64,000 nucleotides of DNA from Plectosphaerella cucumerina (lineage: Eukaryota > Ascomycota > Sordariomycetes > Glomerellales > Plectosphaerellaceae), in NCBI GenBank assembly GCA_020746995.1, contig JAGPXD010000004.1, forward strand, positions 1,612,001-1,676,000. Direction: 5' to 3'. Below, piece after piece: positions 54,075 to 64,000 of this stretch (the stretch's first letter is position 1; each line of letters starts with the position of its first letter). The notes under the pieces are model-generated. The model did no database searches and was not told the DNA's origin. It was given only the letters and a program-made list of their open reading frames with translations. A program made the position numbers and the translations under genes.

Positions 54075-57000
54075 ATGACGACTCATCGGGGTCACTTGGC
54101 CCCTTCTGGCAAGGCCGAGGTGACCATTGCCTCTCCTCCAGGCGAGGCGCCCAGACTCGACTTTTCCCACTTCAGCGCCTTTGGGATGGGAGACGACGAC
54201 ACGAAGACGGCTTTGCCGCGCTCAAAGTCCTCCAGTCACATTGCCCACAGCATCCGCACGACCACGACGTACGCTCGGGATCATGACGACACGGAGTCGC
54301 TCGATGAGGGCTCGGCTCGCGCCAGGAGCGAGTGTGAACGCGGCGGTATGGGCGACCTCATCGACTTTCTGCGCGAGCCCCCGCCATCGGACTACATCCA
54401 GATGCCCTCGACCTTCGACTTCGACCTGGGCCAGCTGGACGATGATCAGGAGGAGCCCGGAAAGTGGAAGCAGCTGGCGAACAAGCTCAAGAAGATGAAC
54501 CCCATCAAGCCAACCTCCCCTACCGGCACCGTCCACATCCAGCTCAAGTTTCCAGAGCCCGCCGTTGCCGCCAAAACCGCCGAGGGACATCGGCACATGG
54601 CCATCTCCGTCCCCATGGAGCATTGCGCCCTGGGACCTGACTCGAAATGGGCCGTACCGGCCTACAACGCCACCAAGCCGCTCCCGCCCTCTCCTCACCG
54701 GGGTCCCCGCAAGGGGAGCATCGCCAGTCGCACCAGGAGCCACCTCTCTGACTCGATCACCAGTGTCGACGACGATGCCCTCACCATGGCCCCTGCTGCC
54801 AAGGCGGTGCCGAGGATGGAGTATGGCAGGTCGCACTCGTCGATCCGTCTCTGGCAGCATAACAGCACCCCCATGAGCCCTCCCCAGTCGCCCCCTTCGA
54901 CGATTGCTTCCGAGGGAAGGTCCCCTGGTACTCCGAGCCAAGCGTCCCGGGTTGAACTCCCCATGGATCCCAGCGCCTACATTGAGCTTACCATGCCGCC
55001 GCCTTCATCGGAGCCCATGACTCCCGAGAGTCTCATGGAGGATCGCGTCCGCAACATCACCCACAAGATCAAGAACACCGCCCTCATTCTGCAGTCTGCC
55101 CCTGGACCCCCACCATCTGCAGCCCCTCGCCCGCTGCCGTACTCCTCATTCCACCCTACGCGTCCTGGTTCGTCGCCGCCTTCCAAGCCGCAGCCCACCA
55201 AGCCGCTACCTCGAAGACCTGACTTCAAGGTGCTTCCGGCGAGACGGTCGAGCCTCAAGAATGTGACACTTTCGGCTGCGCACAAACACCGGAACCGTCC
55301 CTCGCTGGACGAAGTCCTCAACAGCGACCAAATCAAGAGGACGGAGATTCAGAGCACAGAGGTTGAGCCTGCCATTGAAAGGCCAGAGCCAAGCCCCAAA
55401 TCAGTTTCATGCCGATCTCTCGCATCCAGCATCCTGTCCGCCGAGTCGGAGCCTGTTGTCGCGAGCGCTAGGGCTGTCAGGGGTTATTCGAGGGACTCGA
55501 TCGTGCTCCAGACTACGCCAGGCACCACCCCAAGGGCGTCCGTGATTAGGCTCTCCTCGGCCGAGAAGCAAAAGTCTCCCACCTCTCCAGGGGAAACTGA
55601 TGGATCACCTTACCGAACACAGCGCAAGGCGTCGACGAGGACAAACTGCTCAAGGAGGAGTCGCGCGGAAAAGGTCAAGTCCCTCAAGCAGCGGGACATG
55701 GAACATGCCCGCGCGCAGTTGCACCAGCGCCAGTTCGAGAACGGGATGAAAGCTGCTGCTGGGAATGGTGGCAGGCCGATGACGGGAGACACTGTCATCA
55801 GTGAGCTGCGTCTTCCGTCGCGCGACGGACAGCCAGAGACGCCGTCGCTGTCGAGCTTTGCTGACTCTTTCCCGCGGCCTCCCACGGCGGACAGCACGAA
55901 GAGAAACGAGCGGCCCGACAGTCTCTTCATGGGTCCTTCGAGGGAGAATATGGAGACGCCCACCGGGACGAATCGTGAGAGTTACTGCAGCTCGACTGGC
56001 GGTCCGCGACGGTACAACAGCTACCTTCGCACGAGTTGGGCGAGCTCCATCCCCCTGCTCGACCGAATCAGCAGCTACGCACCTTCGGAGAGGAGTTTCA
56101 TGCAGATTCTGGACTCCGCAGCTCCGGCAGACTCTCAGCCCCATCGGCGGTCTGATTCCGCTACACTGCCACGGATCGAGCAGGAGCGGCTCACACCTTC
56201 GCGACTGAGCCGGGTGACGTCCATTGCGAGCAACATGGATGGTGCCGAGTCCAAGTGCGTCTCCAGACGTGCGAGCACCAGCAGCCGTACCGTCACGCCT
56301 GGTATCTTGTCGGCGAAACGGTCGAACAACCGCCTTGATGATGCGGCTACCCCACGCCCGACCACGCCGCAGGAGGAGAGGTGGTCGGCAACAACGATGC
56401 AGTCGCCCGGGGTTGCGAGGGCCAGGTCCCCGCCACCACCTCTATCAAACCCCTCCAGAAACGAGAGGATGTCGCCTGAGCTGACACCTCCCGTGTCTCG
56501 CCGCGGAAGTCCCGAACATTGTACTTCCTGCGGTCATGAGAAGGTGCCTGAGCGGTCTTCGATGACCCCGTTTGGCCTTGAGGAAGATGCTCGCCGTGCC
56601 GCACTGCATCAGGTCGGGCACATCCACCACGGGATCTGGAGCCCGGCGTCGCTGCAGAACCTCAACTCACATATGGAGGACAATGCGCAAACCGAGCGCC
56701 ACAACAGCCCGAGGCAACAGCGTGATTCGCAATTGCTGTTCCGCATGTCCTCAGCCGAGCTGCATGCGCACTACGACAGCCTGCACCGGTCCGATCGCGC
56801 ATCGGACGTGGCTCATCACATTCTTCTCAACCAGGAGCGGATGGAGTTTGAGCTGCGGAGGCAGGAGCAAAACCAGAAGCTGTCGTTTGCTCGGCTTATG
56901 CACAACCAGATGCTCTTCTTCTCCGAGCTGGAGCGGCAGCTTGAGGGCATGGGGCGATCGGTGTCCGGGCGACGCAAGCCCAGGGCATCACTGGGTTGGG

Positions 57001-57257
57001 CTGGTCTGGCAGAGGCCAACGAGGATACTGCGCAGTCGAAGCACGCATCCAAGAGCAGCGACACGGCCTCGATTGCATTCGAGCTCGAGGCTATGGACCC
57101 CCTGATGCACGATCTCAGGGACGGGTCGCGCGTGAGCCACGAGTGCGCCCGATACCAACCCCGCAACGGGGTGGCATACGGGCCGCCGCCGCCGCCAACG
57201 ACGATGCCGGCGGCAGTGGGCGGGCGCGAGCTGGACGCGTACTTCAACATGATCTGA
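54075..57257 (+). CDS. uncharacterised 1060-residue disordered protein
   Basis: Single exon. I do not recognise a family. Most of the protein is Ser/Pro/Arg-rich and likely disordered, with many SP and TP pairs that could be phosphorylation sites. A short N-terminal conserved-looking part contains GDLIDFLREPPPSDYIQMPS (about residues 95-114) followed by WKQLANKLKKMNP, a basic amphipathic stretch. A CTSC pair occurs near residue 815. Residues about 895-980 form a helical, charged and probably coiled-coil segment (ERMEFELRRQEQNQKLSFAR). The C-terminus is Gly/Pro-rich and ends ELDAYFNMI. There is no signal peptide or membrane helix. The start at 54075 is the first ATG of the long frame after a pyrimidine-rich leader. 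Codon use and the uninterrupted length make it a real gene; a scaffold or polarity role would be a guess. Confidence 0.75.
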   Translation: MTTHRGHLAPSGKAEVTIASPPGEAPRLDFSHFSAFGMGDDDTKTALPRSKSSSHIAHSIRTTTTYARDHDDTESLDEGSARARSECERGGMGDLIDFLREPPPSDYIQMPSTFDFDLGQLDDDQEEPGKWKQLANKLKKMNPIKPTSPTGTVHIQLKFPEPAVAAKTAEGHRHMAISVPMEHCALGPDSKWAVPAYNATKPLPPSPHRGPRKGSIASRTRSHLSDSITSVDDDALTMAPAAKAVPRMEYGRSHSSIRLWQHNSTPMSPPQSPPSTIASEGRSPGTPSQASRVELPMDPSAYIELTMPPPSSEPMTPESLMEDRVRNITHKIKNTALILQSAPGPPPSAAPRPLPYSSFHPTRPGSSPPSKPQPTKPLPRRPDFKVLPARRSSLKNVTLSAAHKHRNRPSLDEVLNSDQIKRTEIQSTEVEPAIERPEPSPKSVSCRSLASSILSAESEPVVASARAVRGYSRDSIVLQTTPGTTPRASVIRLSSAEKQKSPTSPGETDGSPYRTQRKASTRTNCSRRSRAEKVKSLKQRDMEHARAQLHQRQFENGMKAAAGNGGRPMTGDTVISELRLPSRDGQPETPSLSSFADSFPRPPTADSTKRNERPDSLFMGPSRENMETPTGTNRESYCSSTGGPRRYNSYLRTSWASSIPLLDRISSYAPSERSFMQILDSAAPADSQPHRRSDSATLPRIEQERLTPSRLSRVTSIASNMDGAESKCVSRRASTSSRTVTPGILSAKRSNNRLDDAATPRPTTPQEERWSATTMQSPGVARARSPPPPLSNPSRNERMSPELTPPVSRRGSPEHCTSCGHEKVPERSSMTPFGLEEDARRAALHQVGHIHHGIWSPASLQNLNSHMEDNAQTERHNSPRQQRDSQLLFRMSSAELHAHYDSLHRSDRASDVAHHILLNQERMEFELRRQEQNQKLSFARLMHNQMLFFSELERQLEGMGRSVSGRRKPRASLGWAGLAEANEDTAQSKHASKSSDTASIAFELEAMDPLMHDLRDGSRVSHECARYQPRNGVAYGPPPPPTTMPAAVGGRELDAYFNMI

Positions 57258-57871
57258 TGAGGACGGGGAGTTGGATTAGGGACACTCCCTTGACGACGCG
57301 TGTATGATGGAACAAGAGCTGATGAGCGGGAGCCGCAGCATGATTTGGCGTAAAACACGGGTTATTGTTATGAGATGGCGCATCTGGGGAATTGTGAGGA
57401 TACCAGGCCACGAGACGATGGAATGTTGGAACGCGGGGATGGATGATCATGTATGAATACTATGACTTTTCGGATGTACATCTACCATGTTGCAATTGGA
57501 GTAAACATCAATTGAGACTTTGACAGATCTACAGAATCGCAGATAATGATAGAGTTACAGTCAGATCATGCAGCTAAAAGATGGGGAACCGATCGGCTGG
57601 TCCCGTCAATTGCACTGCGATCGAGCGCGTCATGGACAAACACCCCCCAAAAAAAGTCATGATGTCGTCGATCTGCGGCGCCAGGGGTAAAACGGATATG
57701 GACGGCGCATGGTGACGCGACAAGGGGATCATGCAATTTCGGTGGATTCCGTCTCGTTTTCAGGATGGGGGATTGTTTAAAGATGTAATTCCTCATTTCA
57801 ACACGGCAAACAAACAACTCAACGGGGTGCAATTCTCACTCAAACAACACACACCACCGGACATTCCCAGC
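57258..57871. other. intergenic, no gene seen
   Basis: About 610 bp, relatively A+T-rich around 57440-57580, between two plus-strand genes. An in-frame extension of the dehydrogenase upstream to 57731 is open but has no family character. Confidence 0.6.
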
Positions 57872-58810
57872 ATGTCTCGCCCTTGGATCCTCGTCACGCC
57901 CGCCTCGCGCGGCATCGGCGCCGCCGTGACCTCCCACCTCCTCCGCTCGACGCCTCTCCCCATCCTCGCAACCGCGCGACGCTCCCCTTCTTCCGTGCGG
58001 GAGACCCTACTCGCCGGCGCGGGCGTCCCCCGCGAAGCGGAGGATAGGCTACACGTCGTCGAGCTCGACGTAACTTCAGAAAAGAGCATAGCCGAAGCCG
58101 CAGCGCGCGCGAAAGAGCTGTTCCCTCCCGAAAAGAATCATCTCCACCTTAGCCTTGCGATTCCGGGCATCTTGTTCCCCGAGAAGAGTCCCGGACAGGT
58201 CGACTACGACAAGGCGCTGGAGACGTACAAGGTCAATTCGCTGGGGCCGCTGATGCTGATGAAGCATTTCTATGGGTTTTTGCCGAAGAATGCTACGAAG
58301 ATGGCTGGCGTGGAGGCCGAGGGAGGAAAGGAAAAGGATTTAACGACAGGCGAGGATTTGACGCAGGAGGCGAAGGGCTCGCAGGGGGGATATGGCGGAC
58401 ATGAGCAGCCGCCGCCTGCGGAGGGGAAGAAGGAGAGCGGGAGCAGTGGTCAGGTTACGCTGCCCACGCACGCGACGTGGCTCGCCATGTCGGCACGGGT
58501 GGGAAGCGTCTCGGACAACCGCGCGGGAGGCTGGTATTCCTACCGGTCGTCCAAGTCAGCGGTGACGATGCTGGCCAAGAGTCTTGACAACTACCTGCGC
58601 TCGCGGAGCGGGGACAATGCGCTCGCCGTGGCGTATCACCCGGGCACGGTCAAGACGGATCTGAGCAAGGAGTTCTGGAGGAGTGTGCCGAAGGATCGGT
58701 TGCTGGAGGTCGATGAGGCGGCGAAGAAGCTTGTTGAGGTTGTGTGTGGGCTGAAAATGGATGCGAGAGGACGGTTCTGGGACTGGCAGGGCAAGGAAGT
58801 TTTGCCTTGA
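57872..58810 (+). CDS. short-chain dehydrogenase/reductase (classical SDR)
   Basis: NAD(P)-dependent oxidoreductase of unknown substrate. Single exon, 312 residues. The N-terminal Rossmann strand and loop read VTPASRGIGAAV (TGxxxGxG-like with the first Gly replaced by Pro). The catalytic set is Ser207 (AMSARVGS), Tyr224 and Lys228 (YRSSK). The PG motif after the active site (YHPGTVKTDL) is also present. An insertion of about 55 Gly/Glu/Lys-rich residues sits between the central helix and the catalytic Ser strand, longer than in most SDRs. The start at 57872 (MSRPW) places the Rossmann strand at the usual distance. It resembles fungal C-factor-like SDRs. Convergent with CHS5 (145 bp). Confidence 0.88.
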   Translation: MSRPWILVTPASRGIGAAVTSHLLRSTPLPILATARRSPSSVRETLLAGAGVPREAEDRLHVVELDVTSEKSIAEAAARAKELFPPEKNHLHLSLAIPGILFPEKSPGQVDYDKALETYKVNSLGPLMLMKHFYGFLPKNATKMAGVEAEGGKEKDLTTGEDLTQEAKGSQGGYGGHEQPPPAEGKKESGSSGQVTLPTHATWLAMSARVGSVSDNRAGGWYSYRSSKSAVTMLAKSLDNYLRSRSGDNALAVAYHPGTVKTDLSKEFWRSVPKDRLLEVDEAAKKLVEVVCGLKMDARGRFWDWQGKEVLP

Positions 58811-58955
58811 TATCGCGATGGGTCACAATTGATACAGCGGGGTAGTGGGGGAAAATAGTAAATTGTACATCATGTCAGGATATGGCCGCGGCCGGCCCTC
58901 GCTCCGTCGCCCTGGCCGCTTTCATGCTCGCTTGAATAATCAGACGGGGACTCAT

Positions 58956-60247
58956 CTACAGCTCGACGTTTTGGAAGGACGCCCTGCTCGATGACACGGG
59001 AGGCTCTGGGTTATCCTCATCGCCCTTGCCGCTGTCGCTCGCGTCGGACTCGGGCTTGGTGCTGCTGGGTCTCAGCGCGAGGTTCTGCTGCTCCTCCTTG
59101 TCCTCAAGGCGCATCTTCTGCTCGTCCTGATCAGGGGCCCTCGTCTTCTGCTCCGCCGCCTTGTCCTCTTCCTCGTCGTCGCTGCTTTCTTGCTTGTTGT
59201 CGCCGCTGGTGGACGCGGGCGCAGGCGATGCGGACGCGCCGTCGCCGTTCGGGGGCGGCGGCTGGACCGAAGGCTGCGGTTGCGTCGGGGCCTGCGGCTG
59301 GGGCGGGGACCGGGATTGCGACTGGGACTGGGACTGAGACCGGGAGTGGTCTGGCGGCGGCGCGGGGAGGTCCTTCTGGGAGGAGCTGGGATCGCTGGGG
59401 GTCGGAGGTCCGGGCCGCACGGCGTCGAGGTAGAACTTTGTGACGCCGAGAATGCGACCGCTCTTCTCGCAGGCCTCAACCCACTCGGGGCGCACGACGG
59501 GGATGTTGTTCTCGACGGCCTTTTCCCAGGCGATGCCGCGGCCTTCGGTGGTGATGAAGTGGGTGGTGTCGATGCGCACACCATCGACAATCTTGGCGCC
59601 GATGCGGGCGACGGCAGTGTCGAGCTCCTCCTTGATGTGATGCGGCAGGATGCCGGTGGTGATGGTGATGCCGCTCAGGTCCGTAAGCTTGTGGGTGCGC
59701 ACGGCGACCTTTTCGCTCGTGTAGGTGCCGGCGGTGGTGCGCAGGACGAGGTGGAAGGTGTACTCGGTATCAACGGCGAGGCCTGAGATCTTTGTGCTGT
59801 GCATGCTCAGTGGCTTGGGGATGTTGCCAGCCTTCTGGCCGTTGCGGAAGAGGGAGAGCGACAGGAGCTCGGCGGTGGCGAGCTCGACGGGATCCCACTC
59901 GAGGACGACGGAGGTCTGGGTCGCATTGCGGCAGCGAAGGACGGGAACGGTGGGCTCCGAGGCACCAAAGGCGTCAAAGATGCGCTCCTGGAGGTCGCCA
60001 AAGTCGTGCTGGGCCTTTGTCTCGGCCGTCGAGTTGCGACCGACGGTGATGTCAACGATGCTACCGGAGGAGATGTTGGGCGGCAGCAGGATGGAGGGGA
60101 ACTCGATCTGGGAAGAGGAAGAAGGAAGGTTAGCATAGGGGCGTGATGGGTGAGACATGATGGGAGGGAGCTCACCAGGCGCTTATCGGGGGTCAGCAGG
60201 ACGGTGACGCCAGCGTCGACCTTGCCGACGGTCAAGGACACGAGCAT
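58956..60247 (-). CDS. CHS5: Chs5, exomer complex scaffold (chitin synthase export)
   Basis: Component of exomer, which carries chitin synthase (Chs3-type) from the trans-Golgi to the cell surface. Exons 60176-60247 (24 codons) and 58956-60107 give 407 residues; the intron (60108-60175, 68 nt) has donor GTGAGC and acceptor TTCCCAG. The order is an N-terminal dimerising segment (MLVSLTVGKVDAG), a fibronectin type III domain (about 75-165) and a BRCT domain (about 170-260: ILPHHIKEEL ... RPEWVEACEKSGRI). A disordered, Gln/Pro/Ser- then Glu/Lys-rich tail follows. The tail is much shorter than in yeast Chs5 (671 residues), as expected outside Saccharomyces. The start lies in the first exon because the family begins with this short beta-strand segment. 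Confidence 0.93.
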
Positions 60248-60767
60248 CGTGACGTGGGCGCGACAGTTGCTGGTGGTGTTTCGATCTGGCGCGATGGAGG
60301 ATGGAGGGGTTGATGGGTGTCGAGAGGAATGGCGACCGAGTATGTGGGAGCGAGAAGCGCTGCCAGTTGTGTCGCTGGGGGATGCGGGCGCGGTGGTGCT
60401 TGATGTGGTTGTGCACAACAAGGGGGATGTCGAGATGAAAGGTGTAAAGTTGGCTGGGCACACGCTGGCGACGCGAGGTCCAAGCTTCAAGTCAAGGTCC
60501 GGGCCTCCTTCCCTCTTTCACGCACTCGACAGGGGGGGACTGGGAAGGAGCAACTGGTGGGCCCCTGAATAGCGGGAGCTAGCGTCGTGGCTGCGATTGA
60601 TTTGCCATCTCAGCCACAGACCGTCCTGAGTTGATTCTCGCAGTGTCTCCAGCCACAATTCGTTGACAAGCAGCCGCAAGTTGCAGTAAACAACGCAAAT
60701 GCTTGGGGTATCAATGCTACCAATATCTGTACACACATGTCGTACATCAGACTCAGCTTCTCCTCCA
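60248..60767. other. intergenic, CHS5 upstream region
   Basis: 520 bp between two minus-strand genes. It holds the CHS5 promoter/leader and the 3' UTR of the gene at 60768-61568. No gene seen. Confidence 0.6.
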
Positions 60768-61568
60768 TCAAAACTTGAGGTGCTGGAAGTCGTGGGGTTC
60801 ACCGCCGTCATGCCTGATCCTCTGCAACCACGGCTTTGGTCCAACTCCAGGTGGCCTCTGCCGCAGCCTCGGTCCCGTCTTCCCAAGTCGCATGATGGCA
60901 TACACGATGGCGGTGGCCAGGAATCGGATATCCTTGCTGCTAGAAAGAGCCAGCTTCTGGCCCTGTGTGATGCGGATGACCAGCGTCCCACGAAGCGTCG
61001 CGGGTATCTGCCACATCCACTCCTGGTTCGCGTGAAGGTTGTGGTCCTCCTGCTCCATCGGGTGCTGGGCGTCCCAGTACTTCTTGTATGCCTTCAGGTC
61101 CCATCCTAGCGGGTGGACGCCGCGTGCGATGAGAGCCTTGGCCAGAGCGCGGCGCAGGTAACGCTTGCCCTTCTCGCGGACGTAGGCGTGAAGGCCGGTG
61201 ACCGAGATGATATCGATCCAGAGGGGCTCCAAAGTCCTCTTTCGTTCGTAGAAGTTCATCCGCTCGATGCTGCGCGACAACACGACGTCTTTGGATGGTA
61301 TGTACCGGTCTACCGTCGAGGTGAAGTATGTGTCGGGGCCGAAGCGGCATTTGACCAGGTGGCTGGCCTTGAGGGTCCGCGCCAGGACGATTTCTTGTTC
61401 GCGCCTCAGGTCGCGTGCGGGCTTTATGTCGAGATATTTGAGGGACTCGGGGATGACTTGCTTTCCGAGGATTTCGTTGCTTGCGGTAATGGCTGGTCCC
61501 GTCGCGAAGCCGCGGATCGGCGCCCGGCTGAGGATGCGCGTCACATGACGAAAGGAGCGGATGATCAT
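60768..61568 (-). CDS. uncharacterised probable mitochondrial protein
   Basis: Single exon, 266 residues. I do not recognise the family with confidence. The N-terminus (MIIRSFRHVTRILSRAPIRGFATG) is Arg/Ser-rich, lacks acidic residues and has an RGFAT-type end, which suits a mitochondrial presequence. The central part contains the well-ordered-looking segment LWIDIISVTGLHAYVREKGK, followed by a basic helix and GVHPLGWDLKAYKKYWDAQ. The C-terminal part is basic. No catalytic motif or membrane helix is clear. It is divergent from eIF1A. A role in mitochondrial translation or RNA handling would fit the basic character but is only a guess. Confidence 0.75.
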   Translation of the reverse strand: MIIRSFRHVTRILSRAPIRGFATGPAITASNEILGKQVIPESLKYLDIKPARDLRREQEIVLARTLKASHLVKCRFGPDTYFTSTVDRYIPSKDVVLSRSIERMNFYERKRTLEPLWIDIISVTGLHAYVREKGKRYLRRALAKALIARGVHPLGWDLKAYKKYWDAQHPMEQEDHNLHANQEWMWQIPATLRGTLVIRITQGQKLALSSSKDIRFLATAIVYAIMRLGKTGPRLRQRPPGVGPKPWLQRIRHDGGEPHDFQHLKF

Positions 61569-62327
61569 GGCGCAGAGAGGGCGTATGTTGAGTCCATTCC
61601 AGATAATAGGGTCGGGAAAGGGTGAAAGTCGGCGAGACTAGATCAAGCTTCAGCGTGCTTCTAGCTGGCAACCTAGGTAGGGTGAGCTCAAGTTGATGCC
61701 TCGAAATTTCAACATCACGTGTTTCAATGGCCCGTGCTGCCGGCACATCGACCACGCTTGGCAATTGTCACCTCACAACTCCGGCTCGACAACAGTCCAC
61801 TAGTCTGGTGGAGAGGTCGATGATAGCATTCATATTCACAGGAGCTGCATCGCAGCGGCATTCAGAGCTCTCGTAAGAATAGGCAATTCGAGGCAATCCA
61901 GAGGTGCCAAGAAATACATATTCAACTTGGTACATGAACCCCGCCTGAGTCATCATGATCCTGCAGTCACCACGACTAGTGAAGCAAGGGCCCCGCTGGA
62001 AAAGATCCTGCTTCCAGTGTCACGCCCGACGTGGAGGCGGCGAAAGCACAGGCTTCCAGCGCCCGGGTTGCCGCCCGCCCGCCCTGAAGTCACTCGCGGC
62101 GGGTGCTTTTGCCCCTCCCGGTTGCCCCTCCACGCCCGCCCGGCGGGTAGAAAGAAAAGCTAGTGTGGCGCGCACAGCGAACGGAACCCAGGCAGAGCCC
62201 AGAGCGAAAAGGCGGGCCGCATCACCTACAAATACCCAACACCACACCACCAACCGCCCCCGCCAGGCAGTCTCTCTCTCCGGCATCAACACCAAAACAC
62301 CCCCCAAAATAATACGCAACCGCCAAC
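61569..62327. promoter_or_regulatory. divergent promoter region, mitochondrial protein / eIF1A
   Basis: 760 bp between divergent starts. The eIF1A side has a C/A-rich leader (CACCAACCGCC-like), typical of highly expressed fungal genes. No gene seen. Confidence 0.6.
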
Positions 62328-63137
62328 ATGCCCAAGAACAAGGGAAAGGTAAGGTTTCCCCAGAATTTTCCCCCTCTAGCCTGCCTCGGCTCCTCTTCCC
62401 CCCATCGCGCATCCCCTCCTTCGCACTCCGGGTTCAAAGAGCGCATTTGCCCAACGCGGGGCAGACGATCCCAGAAATGCCCCGCCCCCTCTCTCCCCCG
62501 TCGCGTCGTCGACCTCCACGCTCGCGACGAATGACCGCGGGCACCCAACGCCGTCTACTTCTTTACTCAATAAAAGCATGTCACTGACTCCATCTCCAAC
62601 AGGGTGGCAAGAACCGGAGACGTGGAAAGAACGAGTCCGACCACGAGAAGCGTGAGCTCACCTTCAAGGAAGATGGCCAGGGTTCGTACTCCCCCTCCCC
62701 CTCCCTCGTCAACCCAGACTTTCTTCCCTAACACCTCCTCCCCCACAGAATACGCCCAGGTCGTGAAGATGCTCGGCAACGGCCGCCTCGAGGCCCTCTG
62801 CTTCGACGGAACCAAGCGCCTCGGCAACATCCGCGGCAAGCTTCGCAAGAAGGTCTGGATCAACCAGGGCGACATCATCCTCCTCTCCCTCCGCGAGTAC
62901 CAGGACGACAAGGGCGACGTCATCCTCAAGTACACCGCCGACGAGGCCCGCTCCCTCAAGGCCTACGGCGAGCTGCCCGAGAGCGCAAAGATCAACGAGA
63001 CAGACACCTACGGCGCCGAGGGCGACGGCGACTGCAACTTCGAGTTCGACGAGGACCGCGACGACTCGGACGACTCGAGCGACGACGACGCCCCCGGTGC
63101 CGCCGGCAAGAAGGACATCGCCATCGACGACATCTAG
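62328..63137 (+). CDS. TIF11: translation initiation factor eIF1A
   Basis: Binds the 40S A site and promotes scanning and start-codon choice. Exons: 62328-62348 (MPKNKGK), 62603-62681 and 62749-63137, giving 162 residues (yeast 153). The N-terminal basic tail GGKNRRRGKNESD, the OB-fold (QVVKMLGNGRLEALCFDGTKRLGNIRGKLRKKVWI), a helical subdomain and the acidic C-terminal tail ending DIAIDDI are all present. The first intron is 254 nt; the second (62682-62748) has the unusual donor GTTCGT. Both junctions are in phase and rebuild the conserved FKEDGQEYAQV. Convergent with the partial gene at the right edge. Confidence 0.97.
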
Positions 63138-63875
63138 TCGTTTCTGTCCTTCAAACCTTCTTCTTGTCATCATTTTCCTTCCTTCTTTTTATTTTCAAAC
63201 TCTCCACCGACCTGGGGTCAAACCCCTCGTCGGTGGCCGATATGCCCCTCTGCCCCGCCGGAGCCACCGCCCGGGCGAGGTCCTGTCTTTCCTCTCAAAC
63301 CAGGGCGACCCAGCCCGCGGGTATGCCGCCCTGATTCCGCGACAGTCAAGGCATGAGGCGTAGAGAATCGGACGGCCGTGGTGGGAGGGACGTCACGGTA
63401 TCGTCGGGGGATCGTGGAGGATTAAAAAAACGCTTTACATCTGCCATCACGAATAGAACATGATTGCGACACTCTGCCTGGCATGACAACTGGATTTTTC
63501 CTTCAATGACTCGCTGTCCCTGATGAATTGCTCATTCTCTGTCCTATCCTATATGTGACGTGCTCCGTCTACCTGCGAGGCCACATGCTCCTCGGTTTGC
63601 GTGTCGGTGCTCGCTGCGACTGGGGGACATCCCCATTTCCTTGCCTGGCCATCGGGCTCTTCCTCACCCCTCACCAATCTTCTCATCTCCATAGTTATTG
63701 ATGCACCGCCGCTCGTTCGAGGCCGCTAGAACTGAACGGTTCCCAATGAGCGCCGGAACCACGTCTACACCGAGTCGGGCCGCATGCCCGCACCTTATTT
63801 GTAGTGTGTCTTGTCTGCCACCGGAGTATCATTGTGCGCTCGCCGTCGGCTGACCGTGTATTTCTGTCTCCTCGT
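63138..63875. other. convergent intergenic region
   Basis: 740 bp between the 3' ends of eIF1A and the partial minus-strand gene. No gene seen; T-rich stretches just after 63137 and an A-run near 63424 suit 3' UTR/termination regions. Confidence 0.55.
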
Positions 63876-64000
63876 TTACCAATCGTCGTTGTCGCTCCGT
63901 TCATCATCTAGAATCACCGTCAGCACATACTCCACAATAGGCACGTGGGACTAAAACTTACCGCTTCGGCTGACCTTCTCCTTGCGCTTCTGCAGCGCCG
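63876..64000 (-). CDS. 3' end of an unidentified gene cut by the window edge
   Basis: On the minus strand, coding bases 63962-64000 end in AGC G, followed by a GTAAGT...TCTAG intron (63908-63961, 54 nt) and a final exon 63876-63907. The joined reading ends LQKRKEKVSRSDDERSDNDDW, an acidic C-terminus. The intact donor, acceptor and in-phase stop support a real gene. The family cannot be named from these 23 or so residues. Confidence 0.5.

Noticed and set aside
53555..54286. 243-residue frame before the 1060-residue gene
   Set aside because: Pro/Ser/Cys-rich reading of a pyrimidine-rich leader, overlapping the real start at 54075 in another frame.
1..64000. tRNA or rRNA genes
   Set aside because: No T-loop/B-box consensus in a cloverleaf context and no rRNA core sequence noticed by eye; a tRNA scan would settle this.

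Overview
The window looks like nuclear DNA of a filamentous ascomycete (Pezizomycotina, most likely a plant-associated Sordariomycete). The evidence is GC-rich coding DNA, short GT-AG introns (about 50-100 nt) with CTAAC-type branch sites close to the 3' splice site, a RID-type DNA methyltransferase (a family restricted to Pezizomycotina), a DASH-complex subunit, a filamentous-fungal septin-type kinase and two secreted pectinases. I saw no rRNA, tRNA, CRISPR array or intact transposon. The genus cannot be fixed from the sequence alone.

Layout. 1-2337 is gene-poor. 2338-4015 (-) is peroxisomal malate synthase. 5851-9852 (-) is a Gin4/Hsl1-type kinase. 11641-15225 (+) is SMC5. 15226-22639 is a 7.4 kb stretch without a recognisable gene. 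22640-25440 (+) is a ketopantoate-reductase-fold protein with a long disordered tail. 27001-27360 (+) is DASH subunit Hsk3. 27862-28314 (-) and 28886-30986 (+) are a divergent pair, the RNase P/MRP subunit Rpr2 and the RNA helicase Sub2. 31509-32891 (-) and 35122-36488 (+) are a divergent pectinase pair, exopolygalacturonase and pectin methylesterase. 36724-38877 (-) is the RID-type methyltransferase. 38878-41568 is a long intergenic region carrying a decayed ~90-bp minisatellite. 41569-43512 (+) is an HhH-GPD DNA glycosylase. 44718-51100 (+) is the helicase Sen1. 54075-57257 (+) is an unrecognised 1060-aa disordered protein. 57872-58810 (+) is a short-chain dehydrogenase. 58956-60247 (-) is Chs5. 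60768-61568 (-) is an unrecognised probable mitochondrial protein. 62328-63137 (+) is eIF1A. 63876-64000 (-) is the 3' end of a gene cut by the window edge.

Most genes are housekeeping and need not act together. Two arrangements may be functional. The pectinases share one upstream region: methylesterase removes methyl groups from pectin and exopolygalacturonase then trims the free polygalacturonate. The RID methyltransferase and the HhH-GPD glycosylase are head-to-head across 2.7 kb that holds the minisatellite. That places a cytosine-modifying/RIP enzyme opposite a base-excision enzyme that keeps the catalytic Lys and Asp, and this is the part of the window I would look at first. Splicing also shows several oddities: a GC-AG intron in SMC5, three stopless introns whose lengths are multiples of three, and a 673-nt intron in SUB2.
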